Assembly: GCF_001983105.1 (NCBI RefSeq)
Contig: NZ_MOMC01000003.1
Location: forward strand, 136,819 to 143,679
Direction: 5' to 3'
DNA: 6,861 nt
DNA from: Pseudofrankia asymbiotica
GTDB taxonomy: Bacteria > Actinomycetota > Actinomycetes > Frankiales > Frankiaceae
The translations under genes were made by a program, and so were the position numbers. Positions 1 to 5,972 of the stretch are shown piece by piece. Positions within the stretch are counted from its first letter, which is position 1. Each line of letters starts with the position of its first letter. The notes beneath the pieces are model-generated. The model made no database searches. It saw only the letters and a program-made list of their open reading frames with translations, and was not told the DNA's origin.

Positions 1-459
1 GTCACCGCCGTTGTACTTCAGCACCTGGGTCTTGTAGACGTCTCTGGTGGTGCTGACCAGTCTGTCGGCCCGGACCTGGCTGTCGGCTAGGGCAGTGATC
101 GTGAAGTAGTAGCCGGAGTCGGCGGGGAGCGCGGAGACGTGCGCGGAGACGTAGCCGGGAGTCTGTTTCAGCAGCGTCGCGACCTCCTTCTCCGCCTGCG
201 TCGACGTGGCCAGCTCCGCCTGCGTCTGCACCACCCGGCTGAGGTCGATGTTGCTGCCCGAGTCGGTCACGTTGGTAGAGAGGAAGATCCGGCCGGTCGA
301 CTTGTAGGTCGGTGTGACCGCCATGCTGGAGATCAGGCCCAGCGCCCCCGCGACGACCACGGCGATCACGATGTGGAACCAGCGGCGCCCTAGGACCCGC
401 AGCAGTGACAACGCCGGCGCGTTCCCGCCGTCACCCGTCTGAGAACCAGCTGAGCTCAC
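1..459 (-). CDS. Wzz-like chain-length determinant / polysaccharide co-polymerase, N-terminal part (3' end outside window)
   Basis: The visible 153 residues start at a GTG (459-457). An in-frame TGA at 471-469 excludes any longer start, and a GAGG (470-467) sits 7 nt upstream. A short polar N-terminus of about 28 residues is followed by one hydrophobic segment (about residues 29-48, beginning HIVIAVVVAGALGL). After it comes the extracytoplasmic sequence TPTYKSTGRIFLS, the pattern of a Wzz/chain-length-determinant N-terminal domain, where 'Y.S...I.+' follows the first membrane helix. The next region (QTQAELATSTQ, then EKEVATLL) looks helical, as expected for the periplasmic domain. Members of this family set polymer length in Wzx/Wzy-dependent polysaccharide assembly. 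In many actinobacteria the protein continues into a cytoplasmic tyrosine-kinase domain, but that part would lie outside the window. The gene has more A/T-ending codons, including two AGA Arg codons, than its neighbours. The family call rests on topology and local motifs only. Confidence 0.8.
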   Translation of the reverse strand, partial: MSSAGSQTGDGGNAPALSLLRVLGRRWFHIVIAVVVAGALGLISSMAVTPTYKSTGRIFLSTNVTDSGSNIDLSRVVQTQAELATSTQAEKEVATLLKQTPGYVSAHVSALPADSGYYFTITALADSQVRADRLVSTTRDVYKTQVLKYNGGD

Positions 460-466
460 CGCTCCG

Positions 467-470
467 CCTC
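467..470 (-). promoter_or_regulatory. Shine-Dalgarno of the Wzz-like gene
   Basis: GAGG on the minus strand lies 7 nt before the GTG at 459. A second purine-rich GGAG (465-462) is only 2 nt from the start and too close to be the main site. With the in-frame stop just upstream, this fixes the start at 459. Confidence 0.6.
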
Positions 471-507
471 ACTTCCACTTGACGCGGTCGAGTTCCGCGA
501 TCCCGAG

Positions 508-526
508 GGAGCCACCGAGAGGCTCC
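508..526 (-). repeat. Small hairpin in the leader of the Wzz-like gene
   Basis: A perfect 6-bp inverted repeat (GGAGCC / GGCTCC) with a 7-nt loop lies about 50 nt upstream of the GTG start at 459. It could form a leader hairpin in the minus-strand transcript. A stem of this size is common by chance in GC-rich DNA, so it is a weak feature. Confidence 0.3.
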
Positions 527-543
527 ACATTGGCGCGCTCTGG

Positions 544-612
544 CACCTCACGACGGCAGATACCTCACGGCTGTGGGGTACCTCCACGACGACGAACACC
601 TCACGACGGCAG
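544..612 (-). repeat. Iterated GTGAGGT-type repeat array upstream of the Wzz-like gene
   Basis: An exact 16-bp direct repeat (CTGCCGTCGTGAGGTG on the minus strand) occurs at 612-597 and again at 559-544, 53 bp apart. Between the two copies are two shorter, degenerate copies: GTCGTCGTGGAGGTA near 593-579 and GCCGTGAGGTA near 571-561. The region holds about four GTGAGGT or GTGGAGGT units in about 70 bp, and no convincing reading frame covers it. It lies 85-153 nt upstream of the Wzz-like start, in the leader or promoter region. It could be an array of regulator binding sites or a repeated element in the mRNA leader. The repeats are seen directly; the function is inferred. Confidence 0.7.
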
Positions 613-640
613 TTCTCTAGACCTTGAGGCCCGGAATGTG

Positions 641-667
641 AGCATAGCCCAGCCAGCCGGGGCACAA
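641..667 (-). promoter_or_regulatory. Weak candidate promoter for the Wzz-like gene
   Basis: On the minus strand TATGCT (646-641) fits the TANNNT pattern of an actinobacterial -10 box. An upstream TTGTGC (667-662) gives a partial -35 at 15 nt, or TTTGTG (668-663) at 16 nt. The spacing is short and the -35 poor, so this is only a candidate. If real, transcription would start near 634 and the repeat array at 544-612 would fall inside the leader RNA. Confidence 0.2.
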
Positions 668-674
668 ATCGCCA

Positions 675-688
675 GGGCGGCAACGCCC
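675..688 (-). terminator. Possible short hairpin downstream of the glycosyltransferase
   Basis: A 5-bp GGGCG/CGCCC stem with a 4-nt loop lies about 36 nt beyond the glycosyltransferase stop in the minus-strand transcript. There is no U-tract after it, and a 5-bp stem is short for a terminator. It is listed because it is the only stem noted between that stop and the next gene's candidate promoter. Confidence 0.2.
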
Positions 689-723
689 CGTCAATCCCCG
701 GGAGTTCGCGCGTGGACGCCGGC

Positions 724-1629
724 CTACTTCAACGTGGCGTGCATCCACTCCTCGACGGACCGCGCCTCCGTCTCCCAGTCGGTGCCCGGAGCGAGCTGCC
801 CCTGCTCCATGTGGGTGGCCAGGTCCGGGTCCGGCGCTACCAGGACGCGCCGGCTGTGCTCGGGCCGCGCCAGCGCGACGGCGTTGAGCGTGCTGCGCAC
901 CCCGGTCAGGGCGACCCGGCGGGCGAGCCGCTTCACGGCCGGATGCTCCTGCGGGTCGTCGAGCGGCTCCCCGGCCAGTTCCGACAGTCCGAACGGCCGG
1001 TAGCCCTGGTAGGTGAGGCAGGTGGCGTGGTCGAAGGCCCCGCCGACGAACGGCGCCGACCGCAGCAGCCGCTCGTCCGCGACGACCGTGTGCACCCAGG
1101 CACCGAAGGTGCTCGTGGAGCTGACGGCCCGGTACCAGCGCGACCGGTCGATCGCGACGGCCTCGTCGTCGCCCTCGGCGCGGTAGAAGGCCGCGATCCT
1201 CGGGTGGCGGCGGGTCGAGCCGGGAGCGAACCGCAGCCGGCTGTAGACGGTGAAGTAGTCGGCCTCGGGCAGCTTGCCCGCGGCGGCCACGACGCCGGCG
1301 AGGGCGTCGGCGGCATAGAGGTAGTCGTCCTCGGCGAACCAGACGAGATCGTTCGGGTCCCAGCCGCGCTCGCGGGGCAGGCGAAGCACGAACCGATAGG
1401 ACGAACGGTTGCTGCCACACCTGATCGGCAGCACCTCGCCCGCGCCCGACATCATCCCCAGCCGTTCCGGCGGGATCGGCCCGTCGTTCGCGAAGACCAC
1501 CTGGGTCGGAATATCGACATTCTCCACCGCGCGCAACAACGAGGCCAACGCGAGAGTCTTGTTGTAAAAACTCGGCCGGTTCTTCGCATTCTCAGAACCG
1601 ACCGATCGGCAGACGACGTACAGCCGCAT
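724..1629 (-). CDS. GT-A fold glycosyltransferase
   Basis: This 301-residue soluble protein has no signal peptide or membrane segment. It begins RLYVVCRSVGS. The sequence VVFANDG (about residues 44-50) resembles the nucleotide-binding strand of GT-A enzymes (family pattern VV.DDGS). DLVWFAEDDY (94-103) carries the acidic DxD-type metal/nucleotide-sugar site at E100-D101-D102. Later sequences include TVYSRLRF, STFGAWV and a Cys/Tyr-rich stretch, FDHATCLTYQGYRPFG. It probably adds a sugar to a lipid-linked repeat unit in the cytoplasm; donor and acceptor are unknown. The ATG at 1629 is preferred because GGAG (1641-1638) lies 8 nt upstream. A GTG at 1638, in the same frame, would overlap the flippase stop by 4 nt (GTGA) and give 304 residues. 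Either way the gene is translationally coupled to the flippase. The general class is likely; the specific GT family was not identified. Confidence 0.75.
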   Translation of the reverse strand: MRLYVVCRSVGSENAKNRPSFYNKTLALASLLRAVENVDIPTQVVFANDGPIPPERLGMMSGAGEVLPIRCGSNRSSYRFVLRLPRERGWDPNDLVWFAEDDYLYAADALAGVVAAAGKLPEADYFTVYSRLRFAPGSTRRHPRIAAFYRAEGDDEAVAIDRSRWYRAVSSTSTFGAWVHTVVADERLLRSAPFVGGAFDHATCLTYQGYRPFGLSELAGEPLDDPQEHPAVKRLARRVALTGVRSTLNAVALARPEHSRRVLVAPDPDLATHMEQGQLAPGTDWETEARSVEEWMHATLK

Positions 1630-1634
1630 GTGGC

Positions 1635-4151
1635 TCACTCCACGCTCTGGTGCTTCGATGCCGGCGCGCCGCGTCCCGGGCCGGAGCGCTGGTCCCGGTC
1701 CCGCTCGCCGCGCCGGTCCCGCCGGTCACTGTGCTCCAGCCGGTCGCTCACCTGATCCGGCTGGTTCCCTCCGGTCCCGGTGGCTCTGGCCCCTCGATCT
1801 CCGGGGGCGTTCGTCTCGTCCCACTCACGCTCGGCGTCCCTGGCCGCCCGTCTGAGCAGCCGGAACCAGGCCGGCACCATGACCCAGTTGGCCACGATGA
1901 AGCCGATCACCGCCCCGGTCCCGCCGCCGAGGTACACCCCGAGGAGCGGGTAGAGCAGCAGCTGGGGGGCCATTATGACGTTCAGGCGGAAGGTGTCCTT
2001 GGCGCGGCCCAGGGCGATGAGCATGCAGCTCACCCCGACCGTGGACGCGGCGCCCGCCTGCTGGATGATCGACAGGCCGAGCAGGTGGTGCGTGTTGGCC
2101 CAGGTGTCGCCGAGCAGATGCTCGCCGAGCGGTGTCCCGCCGAATTTGATCTGGCCGAAGACGAGGAAGACGAGGCCCCAGATGATGCCCAGGGTCGCCA
2201 CGGCCGCCGACAGCAGGTAGGCCGCGCGTAGCCGGGCGGCGGCCGTCATGTCCTTGCGTTGGGCGAACTCGGGAATCGCCCAGCTGACGATGCCGATCGC
2301 GAAGATCGTCGTCGGGCCGAGCAGGGTCTGCACGCCGCGCAGCGCGCCGACCAGCTCGATCGTGCCGATCGCGCCGATCACCAGCAGGGTCGCGTTCAGC
2401 GCGCCCTGCACGGTGACGAACTCGGCCGCCAGGTAGCCGTTGATGTCCCGGTGCTCGCGGACCCAGTCCAGGGCGCGGCCCGGCGCCGGCCAGAACCCGG
2501 CCTGCACCACACCTATCAGGGCGGCCACGGCCGCGGCCGCGCCCCAGGCCAGCAGCATCGGCGAGGCGAGCGCGACATGCCGGGTGAGCAGCACGGCGAC
2601 GCCGGCGATCTGGACCACACCCCAGACGGCGTCGTTGGCCGCCGCGGCCGCCGGGCGGCCCTGCGCGAAGAACACCTGCCGCCACAGGTCCTGCACGAGC
2701 AGGCCCGGGAGCACGACCGCGAGGGTCAGCAGCGCCGAGCCGACCGCGCCGCCCATCAGGGTGCCGACCACCGCGCAGCCAAGGCCGACACCCACCCCGA
2801 GCACGAGCGCCGAGCCGGTGGCCTTCGCGGCGGCGGCCGAGAACACCGACGCCGGGGCGCCGGCGTACCTGATGCTCAGCGGCTGGCCACCGGTGGACTT
2901 GGAGAAGCCGATCACGACGGCGAACACCGCGAACGCGACCGAGAAGGCGCCGAACTCCGCCGGGACCACCTCCCGCGCCACGACGAACATCAGGATCGAG
3001 TTGGTGCCACTGGAGATGAGCTGGTCGAGCAGCGTCCACAGCGCCCGGCCGCGGGTCGAGCCCTTGGGCGCGGTGGCCGCCTCGCCGTCGCGCGCCCAGG
3101 TCGCGGGCGCCGCCCTGCGCGGCTCCTCGACACGGTCCAGGTCACGCAGGCCCAGCTCGTCCGCGTCGTCCGCCGGCGGGCGGCGCCGGTACCCGGCCGG
3201 GTCGCGGTAGAGGAACTGGGTGCCGTCAGCGTCGCGGCCACCGTCAGTGCCGGGCCGGCCTCGCCCGTAGAGCCGCGCCGTGGCGTCGGACCGCCCGGCC
3301 GCGTCCTGCTCCTCCAGCCGGCGGCGCAGCGCCGTGAGGTCGATCGTCTGGGTGAAGCTGTTCATGAAGCTGCTCTGGAAGGGCTGCGGCAGGCCGCGGT
3401 CCTCCCGCGAGCGGGCGCGGGGCTGTTCGCCCTCCCGCGCTCTGCTGGCCCCTGGCTGGCGGTGAGGCTCCTGACCGTCCCGCGGGCGACCCGCGGCGGG
3501 TCCCGACGGCGGGCGTCCCGCGGCCGGTCCGGCCGGCGAGCCGGGCTCCCCCGGGCGCCCGCCCGGCCCCCGCGCTGGCCTGGGCACGAACGACTCGGCG
3601 GGCGGCGGCGCGGAGGTGGGCGCGCCGCGGCGTGGCGGGGCACCGTGATCGCCCCCGGGGCGCGGGACGCGGGTACGCTCCGCCCGCGCGTCGCCGCGGG
3701 AGATCACCTCGGTCCGCTCAGTGACGGCCGGTACGTCTGGACGCGCCCGGCCGGTCCGCTCGGTCGCGGCCGGTACGTCGGGACGCGCTCGGCCGGTCCG
3801 GTCCGGACGGTCCGGGCGGGCGGGGTGGTCCGGGCGGGCGGGGTGACGAGGAGGAGAAGGCTCGGGCGGGTCGACCTGGGCAGGCCGGCGTGGCTGGCCT
3901 GGTCGAGAGGGTCGGTCGGGCCGGCCGGCGCGCGGATCATCGCCGCGGGCGTCGTTCCCGCGGGCAGGCGGCGGCTCCACCGGGCCGGCGGGCGGCGGCG
4001 GGCGGTGCCCCGCATGGCGCCTGGGCGCCGCCGCTCCTGGCGGTTCCGCCTCGGGCGTCCGGGGACGGTCCGCGGGAGCGGCCCGCCGGGAGTCGTCCGG
4101 CGGGGGGCGCCGGGACCGCTCCCGGTCGTCCTCGATGTCCAGGTCGGTCAC
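1635..4151 (-). CDS. Wzx/MOP-superfamily polysaccharide flippase with long disordered N-terminal extension
   Basis: With a GTG start at 4151 the protein has 838 residues. Residues 1 to about 365 are low-complexity and Pro/Arg/Gly/Asp-rich, with two tandem repeats (103-114 and 120-147). They end in a possible amphipathic helix, QTIDLTALRRRLEEQ. From about 366 to 765 there is a multi-spanning membrane domain typical of O-antigen-type flippases, starting LLDQLISSGTNSILMFVV and AEFGAFSVAF, then QDLWRQVFFAQGRPAAAAA and a run of further hydrophobic helices. The tail (about 766-838) is charged and Arg/Asp-rich. Normal Wzx proteins are about 400-500 residues, so the core is ordinary and the termini are additions. 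The expected role is moving lipid-linked sugar units across the plasma membrane. An alternative GTG at 4253 would give 872 residues, but codons 4253-4152 have only 23/34 G/C-ending codons against 42/48 just after 4151. Neither start has a good Shine-Dalgarno. The repeats show the frame is translated at least as far upstream as 3795. Confidence 0.85.
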   Translation of the reverse strand: MTDLDIEDDRERSRRPPPDDSRRAAPADRPRTPEAEPPGAAAPRRHAGHRPPPPAGPVEPPPARGNDARGDDPRAGRPDRPSRPGQPRRPAQVDPPEPSPPRHPARPDHPARPDRPDRTGRARPDVPAATERTGRARPDVPAVTERTEVISRGDARAERTRVPRPGGDHGAPPRRGAPTSAPPPAESFVPRPARGPGGRPGEPGSPAGPAAGRPPSGPAAGRPRDGQEPHRQPGASRAREGEQPRARSREDRGLPQPFQSSFMNSFTQTIDLTALRRRLEEQDAAGRSDATARLYGRGRPGTDGGRDADGTQFLYRDPAGYRRRPPADDADELGLRDLDRVEEPRRAAPATWARDGEAATAPKGSTRGRALWTLLDQLISSGTNSILMFVVAREVVPAEFGAFSVAFAVFAVVIGFSKSTGGQPLSIRYAGAPASVFSAAAAKATGSALVLGVGVGLGCAVVGTLMGGAVGSALLTLAVVLPGLLVQDLWRQVFFAQGRPAAAAANDAVWGVVQIAGVAVLLTRHVALASPMLLAWGAAAAVAALIGVVQAGFWPAPGRALDWVREHRDINGYLAAEFVTVQGALNATLLVIGAIGTIELVGALRGVQTLLGPTTIFAIGIVSWAIPEFAQRKDMTAAARLRAAYLLSAAVATLGIIWGLVFLVFGQIKFGGTPLGEHLLGDTWANTHHLLGLSIIQQAGAASTVGVSCMLIALGRAKDTFRLNVIMAPQLLLYPLLGVYLGGGTGAVIGFIVANWVMVPAWFRLLRRAARDAEREWDETNAPGDRGARATGTGGNQPDQVSDRLEHSDRRDRRGERDRDQRSGPGRGAPASKHQSVE
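1638..1641 (-). promoter_or_regulatory. Shine-Dalgarno of the glycosyltransferase, inside the end of the flippase gene
   Basis: GGAG on the minus strand overlaps the last sense codon (GAG) of the flippase and is 8 nt from the ATG at 1629. It favours that ATG over the GTG at 1638, which has no good upstream site. Ribosomes finishing the flippase would pass directly over it. Confidence 0.55.
3711..3794 (-). repeat. In-frame 42-bp tandem repeat (two copies) in the flippase extension
   Basis: Two adjacent 42-bp units (3711-3752 and 3753-3794) match at 37 of 42 positions. They encode GRARPDVPAATERT and GRARPDVPAVTERT (residues 120-133 and 134-147). Three of the five differences are synonymous third-position changes; the other two fall in one Ala/Val codon. 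The unit is a multiple of three, and this pattern suggests selection on the protein. Confidence 0.9.
3810..3845 (-). repeat. In-frame 18-bp exact tandem repeat (two copies) in the flippase extension
   Basis: Two identical 18-bp units (3810-3827 and 3828-3845) encode HPARPD twice (residues 103-114), five residues before the 14-residue repeats. Exact identity suggests recent duplication or slippage in a Pro/Arg-rich tract. Confidence 0.85.
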
Positions 4152-4261
4152 GGGAAGGCACCGCGCACGGCGACAACCGGCCGGAGCGCGGGTGCCTTCG
4201 CCTTCGCCGACGCCTGGCCACGGGGGTGGAGGCCTTCCCCGGGCCAGCGCCACGGGCCCTC

Positions 4262-4302
4262 GGCGGGCCGCTCCTCGAGGCCGGCGAACACGGCGGCCCG
4301 CC
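4262..4302 (-). repeat. 10-bp inverted repeat between methyltransferase and flippase
   Basis: Arms GGCGGGCCGC (4262-4271) and GCGGCCCGCC (4293-4302) are perfectly complementary, with a 21-nt loop that contains the palindrome CCTCGAGG. In the minus-strand transcript the hairpin begins 20 nt after the methyltransferase stop. There is no U-tract. It could be a factor-assisted terminator, an attenuator, or an mRNA-stabilising stem. If the flippase used the GTG at 4253, this stem would end 8 nt ahead of its start and could limit ribosome access. Confidence 0.55.
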
Positions 4303-4322
4303 TCGTCGTCCTCATCCGTGGC

Positions 4323-5567
4323 CTACAGGACGACCGGGCGCGGCACGGGGACGATGAACTTGCCGCCGCGCGCCGCGTACTCGGCCTGCTGCGCCATGAT
4401 CTCGTTCTTCACGTTCCAGGCGAGCAGGAGCAGGTAGTCGGGCTGCCGCTCCTGGAGCGCCTCGGCCGGCAGGATCGGCAGCCGGGCGCCCGGCATGTAC
4501 TTGCCCTGCTTGTGCACGTTGCGGTCGACCACGAAGTCGATCAGCTCGGTGTTGATGCCGGTCGAGTTGAGCAGCGTGGCGCCCTTCGCGGCGGCGCCGT
4601 AGGCCGCGATCGTCTTGCCCTGCGCCTTCAGGTCCGTCAGCAGCGCGCGCAGCTCACCCTGCAGCTCGCTGACCTCGGCACCGAAGCTGCCGTAGCGCTC
4701 GAACGAGTCCAGCCCCGCGGCGCGTTCCGCGGCCAGCACCCGCGCCACCGAGTCGTCCGGCGCCGCGGCGCCCGCCCGCCCCATCCGCCAGCGCAGCGTC
4801 CCGCCGTGCAGCTCGGGGAACTCGGTGACGCCGACGAGCTCGAGGCCGTGGCGGCGCATCAGCGCCTCGACCGCGATCGTCGAGAAGTAGCAGAAGTGCT
4901 CGTGGTAGACGGTGTCGAACTCGTTGTGCGCGAGCAGTGCGCCCACGCCGGGGTTCTCCACGCTGACGACGCCGTCGTCCTTGAGCAGGAGCGAGAATCC
5001 CTCGACGAAGCTGTTCAGGTCCGGCACGTGCGCCATCACGTTGTTCGCGATGATCACATCGGCGCGCAGGCCCTCGTCGACGAGGCGCTGGGCGAGCTCG
5101 GCGCCGAAGAACTCCTCGCGCGTCGGCACGCCGATCTCCCGGGCCGCCGCCGCCGGGCCTGGCGTCGGCTCGACGCCGAGCACCGGGATTCCACGCTCGA
5201 CGAACGCCTTGAGCAGGTAGCCGTCGTTGCTCGCGACCTCGACCACCAGGCTGTCGGGGCCGAGGTTGCGGCTCTCGATCAGGTCGATGACGTGCTTCTC
5301 GGCGTGCCGGACGAGCATGTCGGAGAACGACGAGAAGTACGGATAGTCCTCGTCGAAGATCTGGTCGGCCGGCAGCACATGGGTGAGCTGGACAAGCGCG
5401 CAGCTCTCACAGAAGCCGACCTCGAGCGGGAAGCTCGGGTCGACGGCGTCCAGCGCGTCCGCGCGGACCAGCCGATTGGCGATCGGCGTCGCGCCCAGCG
5501 ACAGGAACGGCCTCGGCCGCTCGCCCCCGCACGACCGGCACGACGTCACCTCGGTGGCCAGGCTCAT
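4323..5567 (-). CDS. SAM-dependent NDP-sugar C-methyltransferase (TylC3/NovU/TcaB9 family)
   Basis: The 414-residue length is typical of the family. An N-terminal zinc domain shows C10xxC13 and C53xxC56. The SAM-binding loop VVEVASNDGYLL (108-119) has the form seen in sugar C-methyltransferases. Active-site signatures follow: DYPYFSSFS (Y75), NNVMAHVPDL (H180) and YHEHFCYFS (Y221, E223, H224). These align, one residue offset, with Tyr76, His181, Tyr222, Glu224 and His225 of TcaB9 as I remember them. The C-terminal domain has GKTIAAYGAAAKGATLLN (317-334) and VDRNVHKQGKYMPG. Characterised members methylate C-3 of a 4-keto-6-deoxy NDP-sugar, giving a branched sugar. The ATG at 5567 has GGAGG 6 nt upstream. 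A longer in-frame reading to 5684 would add an Arg/Gly-rich stretch unlike the family. The neighbouring cupin epimerase and SDR fit a deoxysugar pathway. The exact substrate and methylated carbon are not certain. Confidence 0.92.
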   Translation of the reverse strand: MSLATEVTSCRSCGGERPRPFLSLGATPIANRLVRADALDAVDPSFPLEVGFCESCALVQLTHVLPADQIFDEDYPYFSSFSDMLVRHAEKHVIDLIESRNLGPDSLVVEVASNDGYLLKAFVERGIPVLGVEPTPGPAAAAREIGVPTREEFFGAELAQRLVDEGLRADVIIANNVMAHVPDLNSFVEGFSLLLKDDGVVSVENPGVGALLAHNEFDTVYHEHFCYFSTIAVEALMRRHGLELVGVTEFPELHGGTLRWRMGRAGAAAPDDSVARVLAAERAAGLDSFERYGSFGAEVSELQGELRALLTDLKAQGKTIAAYGAAAKGATLLNSTGINTELIDFVVDRNVHKQGKYMPGARLPILPAEALQERQPDYLLLLAWNVKNEIMAQQAEYAARGGKFIVPVPRPVVL

Positions 5568-5573
5568 CGGGGG

Positions 5574-5578
5574 CCTCC
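5574..5578 (-). promoter_or_regulatory. Strong Shine-Dalgarno of the C-methyltransferase
   Basis: GGAGG on the minus strand, 6 nt before the ATG at 5567, is the best ribosome-binding site in the window and fixes this start over the upstream in-frame candidate at 5684. Confidence 0.85.
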
Positions 5579-5626
5579 GGTCGCGCGACGGAGAGTCATG
5601 ATCGCACAACCTTCGGCCGTGGCCGC

Positions 5627-5651
5627 TTCCCCTGCCATGCGTTCCCCTGCC
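5627..5651. repeat. Short direct repeat ahead of the methyltransferase
   Basis: TTCCCCTGCC occurs at 5627-5636 and 5642-5651, a 15-bp period, reading GGCAGGGGAA on the minus strand. It lies about 60-85 nt upstream of the methyltransferase ATG. It may be a regulator site or chance. Confidence 0.4.
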
Positions 5652-5658
5652 TTGTGGA

Positions 5659-5681
5659 TCCGGCCCGGTGGCCGGGCCGGA
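5659..5681 (-). repeat. Perfect 10-bp GC-rich hairpin upstream of the methyltransferase
   Basis: Arms TCCGGCCCGG (5659-5668) and CCGGGCCGGA (5672-5681) are perfectly complementary around a 3-nt loop, giving a very stable stem. In the minus-strand transcript it lies 91 nt before the methyltransferase start and about 290 nt after the cupin stop. There is no U-tract. It may be a U-less terminator for the upstream genes or a leader structure for the methyltransferase. Confidence 0.65.
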
Positions 5682-5972
5682 CATACGGTCTCGCTGCTCG
5701 TCGTCGTGCGGCTCGACGCCAGCCGGAGCTGGTGTGTGAGCCTTATGGTCCCCATGCCCGGTGAGCGGGGCGACGCACCTGCCAGATATCCGACCAGACA
5801 GATGTGACGATCCCGCTAACTGACGGGCACAGGCAGCCAGCCATGCACATCAGCCACGCGTGTGGTCTGGACCCGCTCGCGCCGTCATGGTATCGCCCGC
5901 CTCGCGCTGGCCTGGGAAGGCACATGCCGGGGCACGCGGTCGAATCGCCCGGCGCGAGCCGCGACGAGGCGC

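Larger units (their letters stand above)
5568..5972. other. 405-nt intergenic region between cupin epimerase and C-methyltransferase
   Basis: I see no convincing gene on either strand. The region holds a 10-bp hairpin (5659-5681), a 10-bp direct repeat (5627-5651) and the methyltransferase ribosome-binding site. A 63-codon minus-strand frame (5755-5564) overlaps the methyltransferase start as ATGA but has no Shine-Dalgarno and weak codon bias. The gap is far longer than the 3-nt spacing just upstream, so it probably contains a promoter for the methyltransferase group. No good -35/-10 pair was recognised. Confidence 0.6.

Noticed and set aside
456..683. 75-codon minus-strand frame ending on the GTG of the Wzz-like gene
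   Set aside because: It needs a TTG start with no ribosome-binding site, runs through the repeat array and lacks third-position GC bias. The GTGA overlap is probably chance.
617..1420. 267-codon minus-strand frame overlapping the glycosyltransferase
   Set aside because: It is in a different frame from the motif-bearing glycosyltransferase, with an Arg/Ala/Gly-rich product and no domain.
712..1755. 347-codon plus-strand frame opposite the glycosyltransferase
   Set aside because: It is antisense to a gene with clear GT-A motifs. The product has no recognisable domain and is biased in composition.
1825..3039. 404-codon minus-strand frame inside the flippase
   Set aside because: It is an out-of-frame shadow rich in Arg, Gly and Ala. 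The overlapping frame encodes a convincing multi-spanning membrane domain.
5568..5684. 39-residue N-terminal extension of the methyltransferase
   Set aside because: The extension is Arg/Gly/His-rich and unlike the family, whereas the ATG at 5567 has GGAGG at 6 nt and gives conserved Cys and active-site spacing matching TcaB9.
2259..5807. 1182-codon open frame on the plus strand
   Set aside because: It lies antisense to the flippase and methyltransferase, crosses their intergenic gaps, and its product is low-complexity Arg/Gly/His/Asp-rich without a recognisable domain. It is the expected mirror of high-GC coding sequence.
5743..5925. 60-codon minus-strand frame in the large gap
   Set aside because: The product is Cys/Arg/Gly-rich with no family resemblance and no good ribosome-binding site. 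It lies wholly in a spacer.
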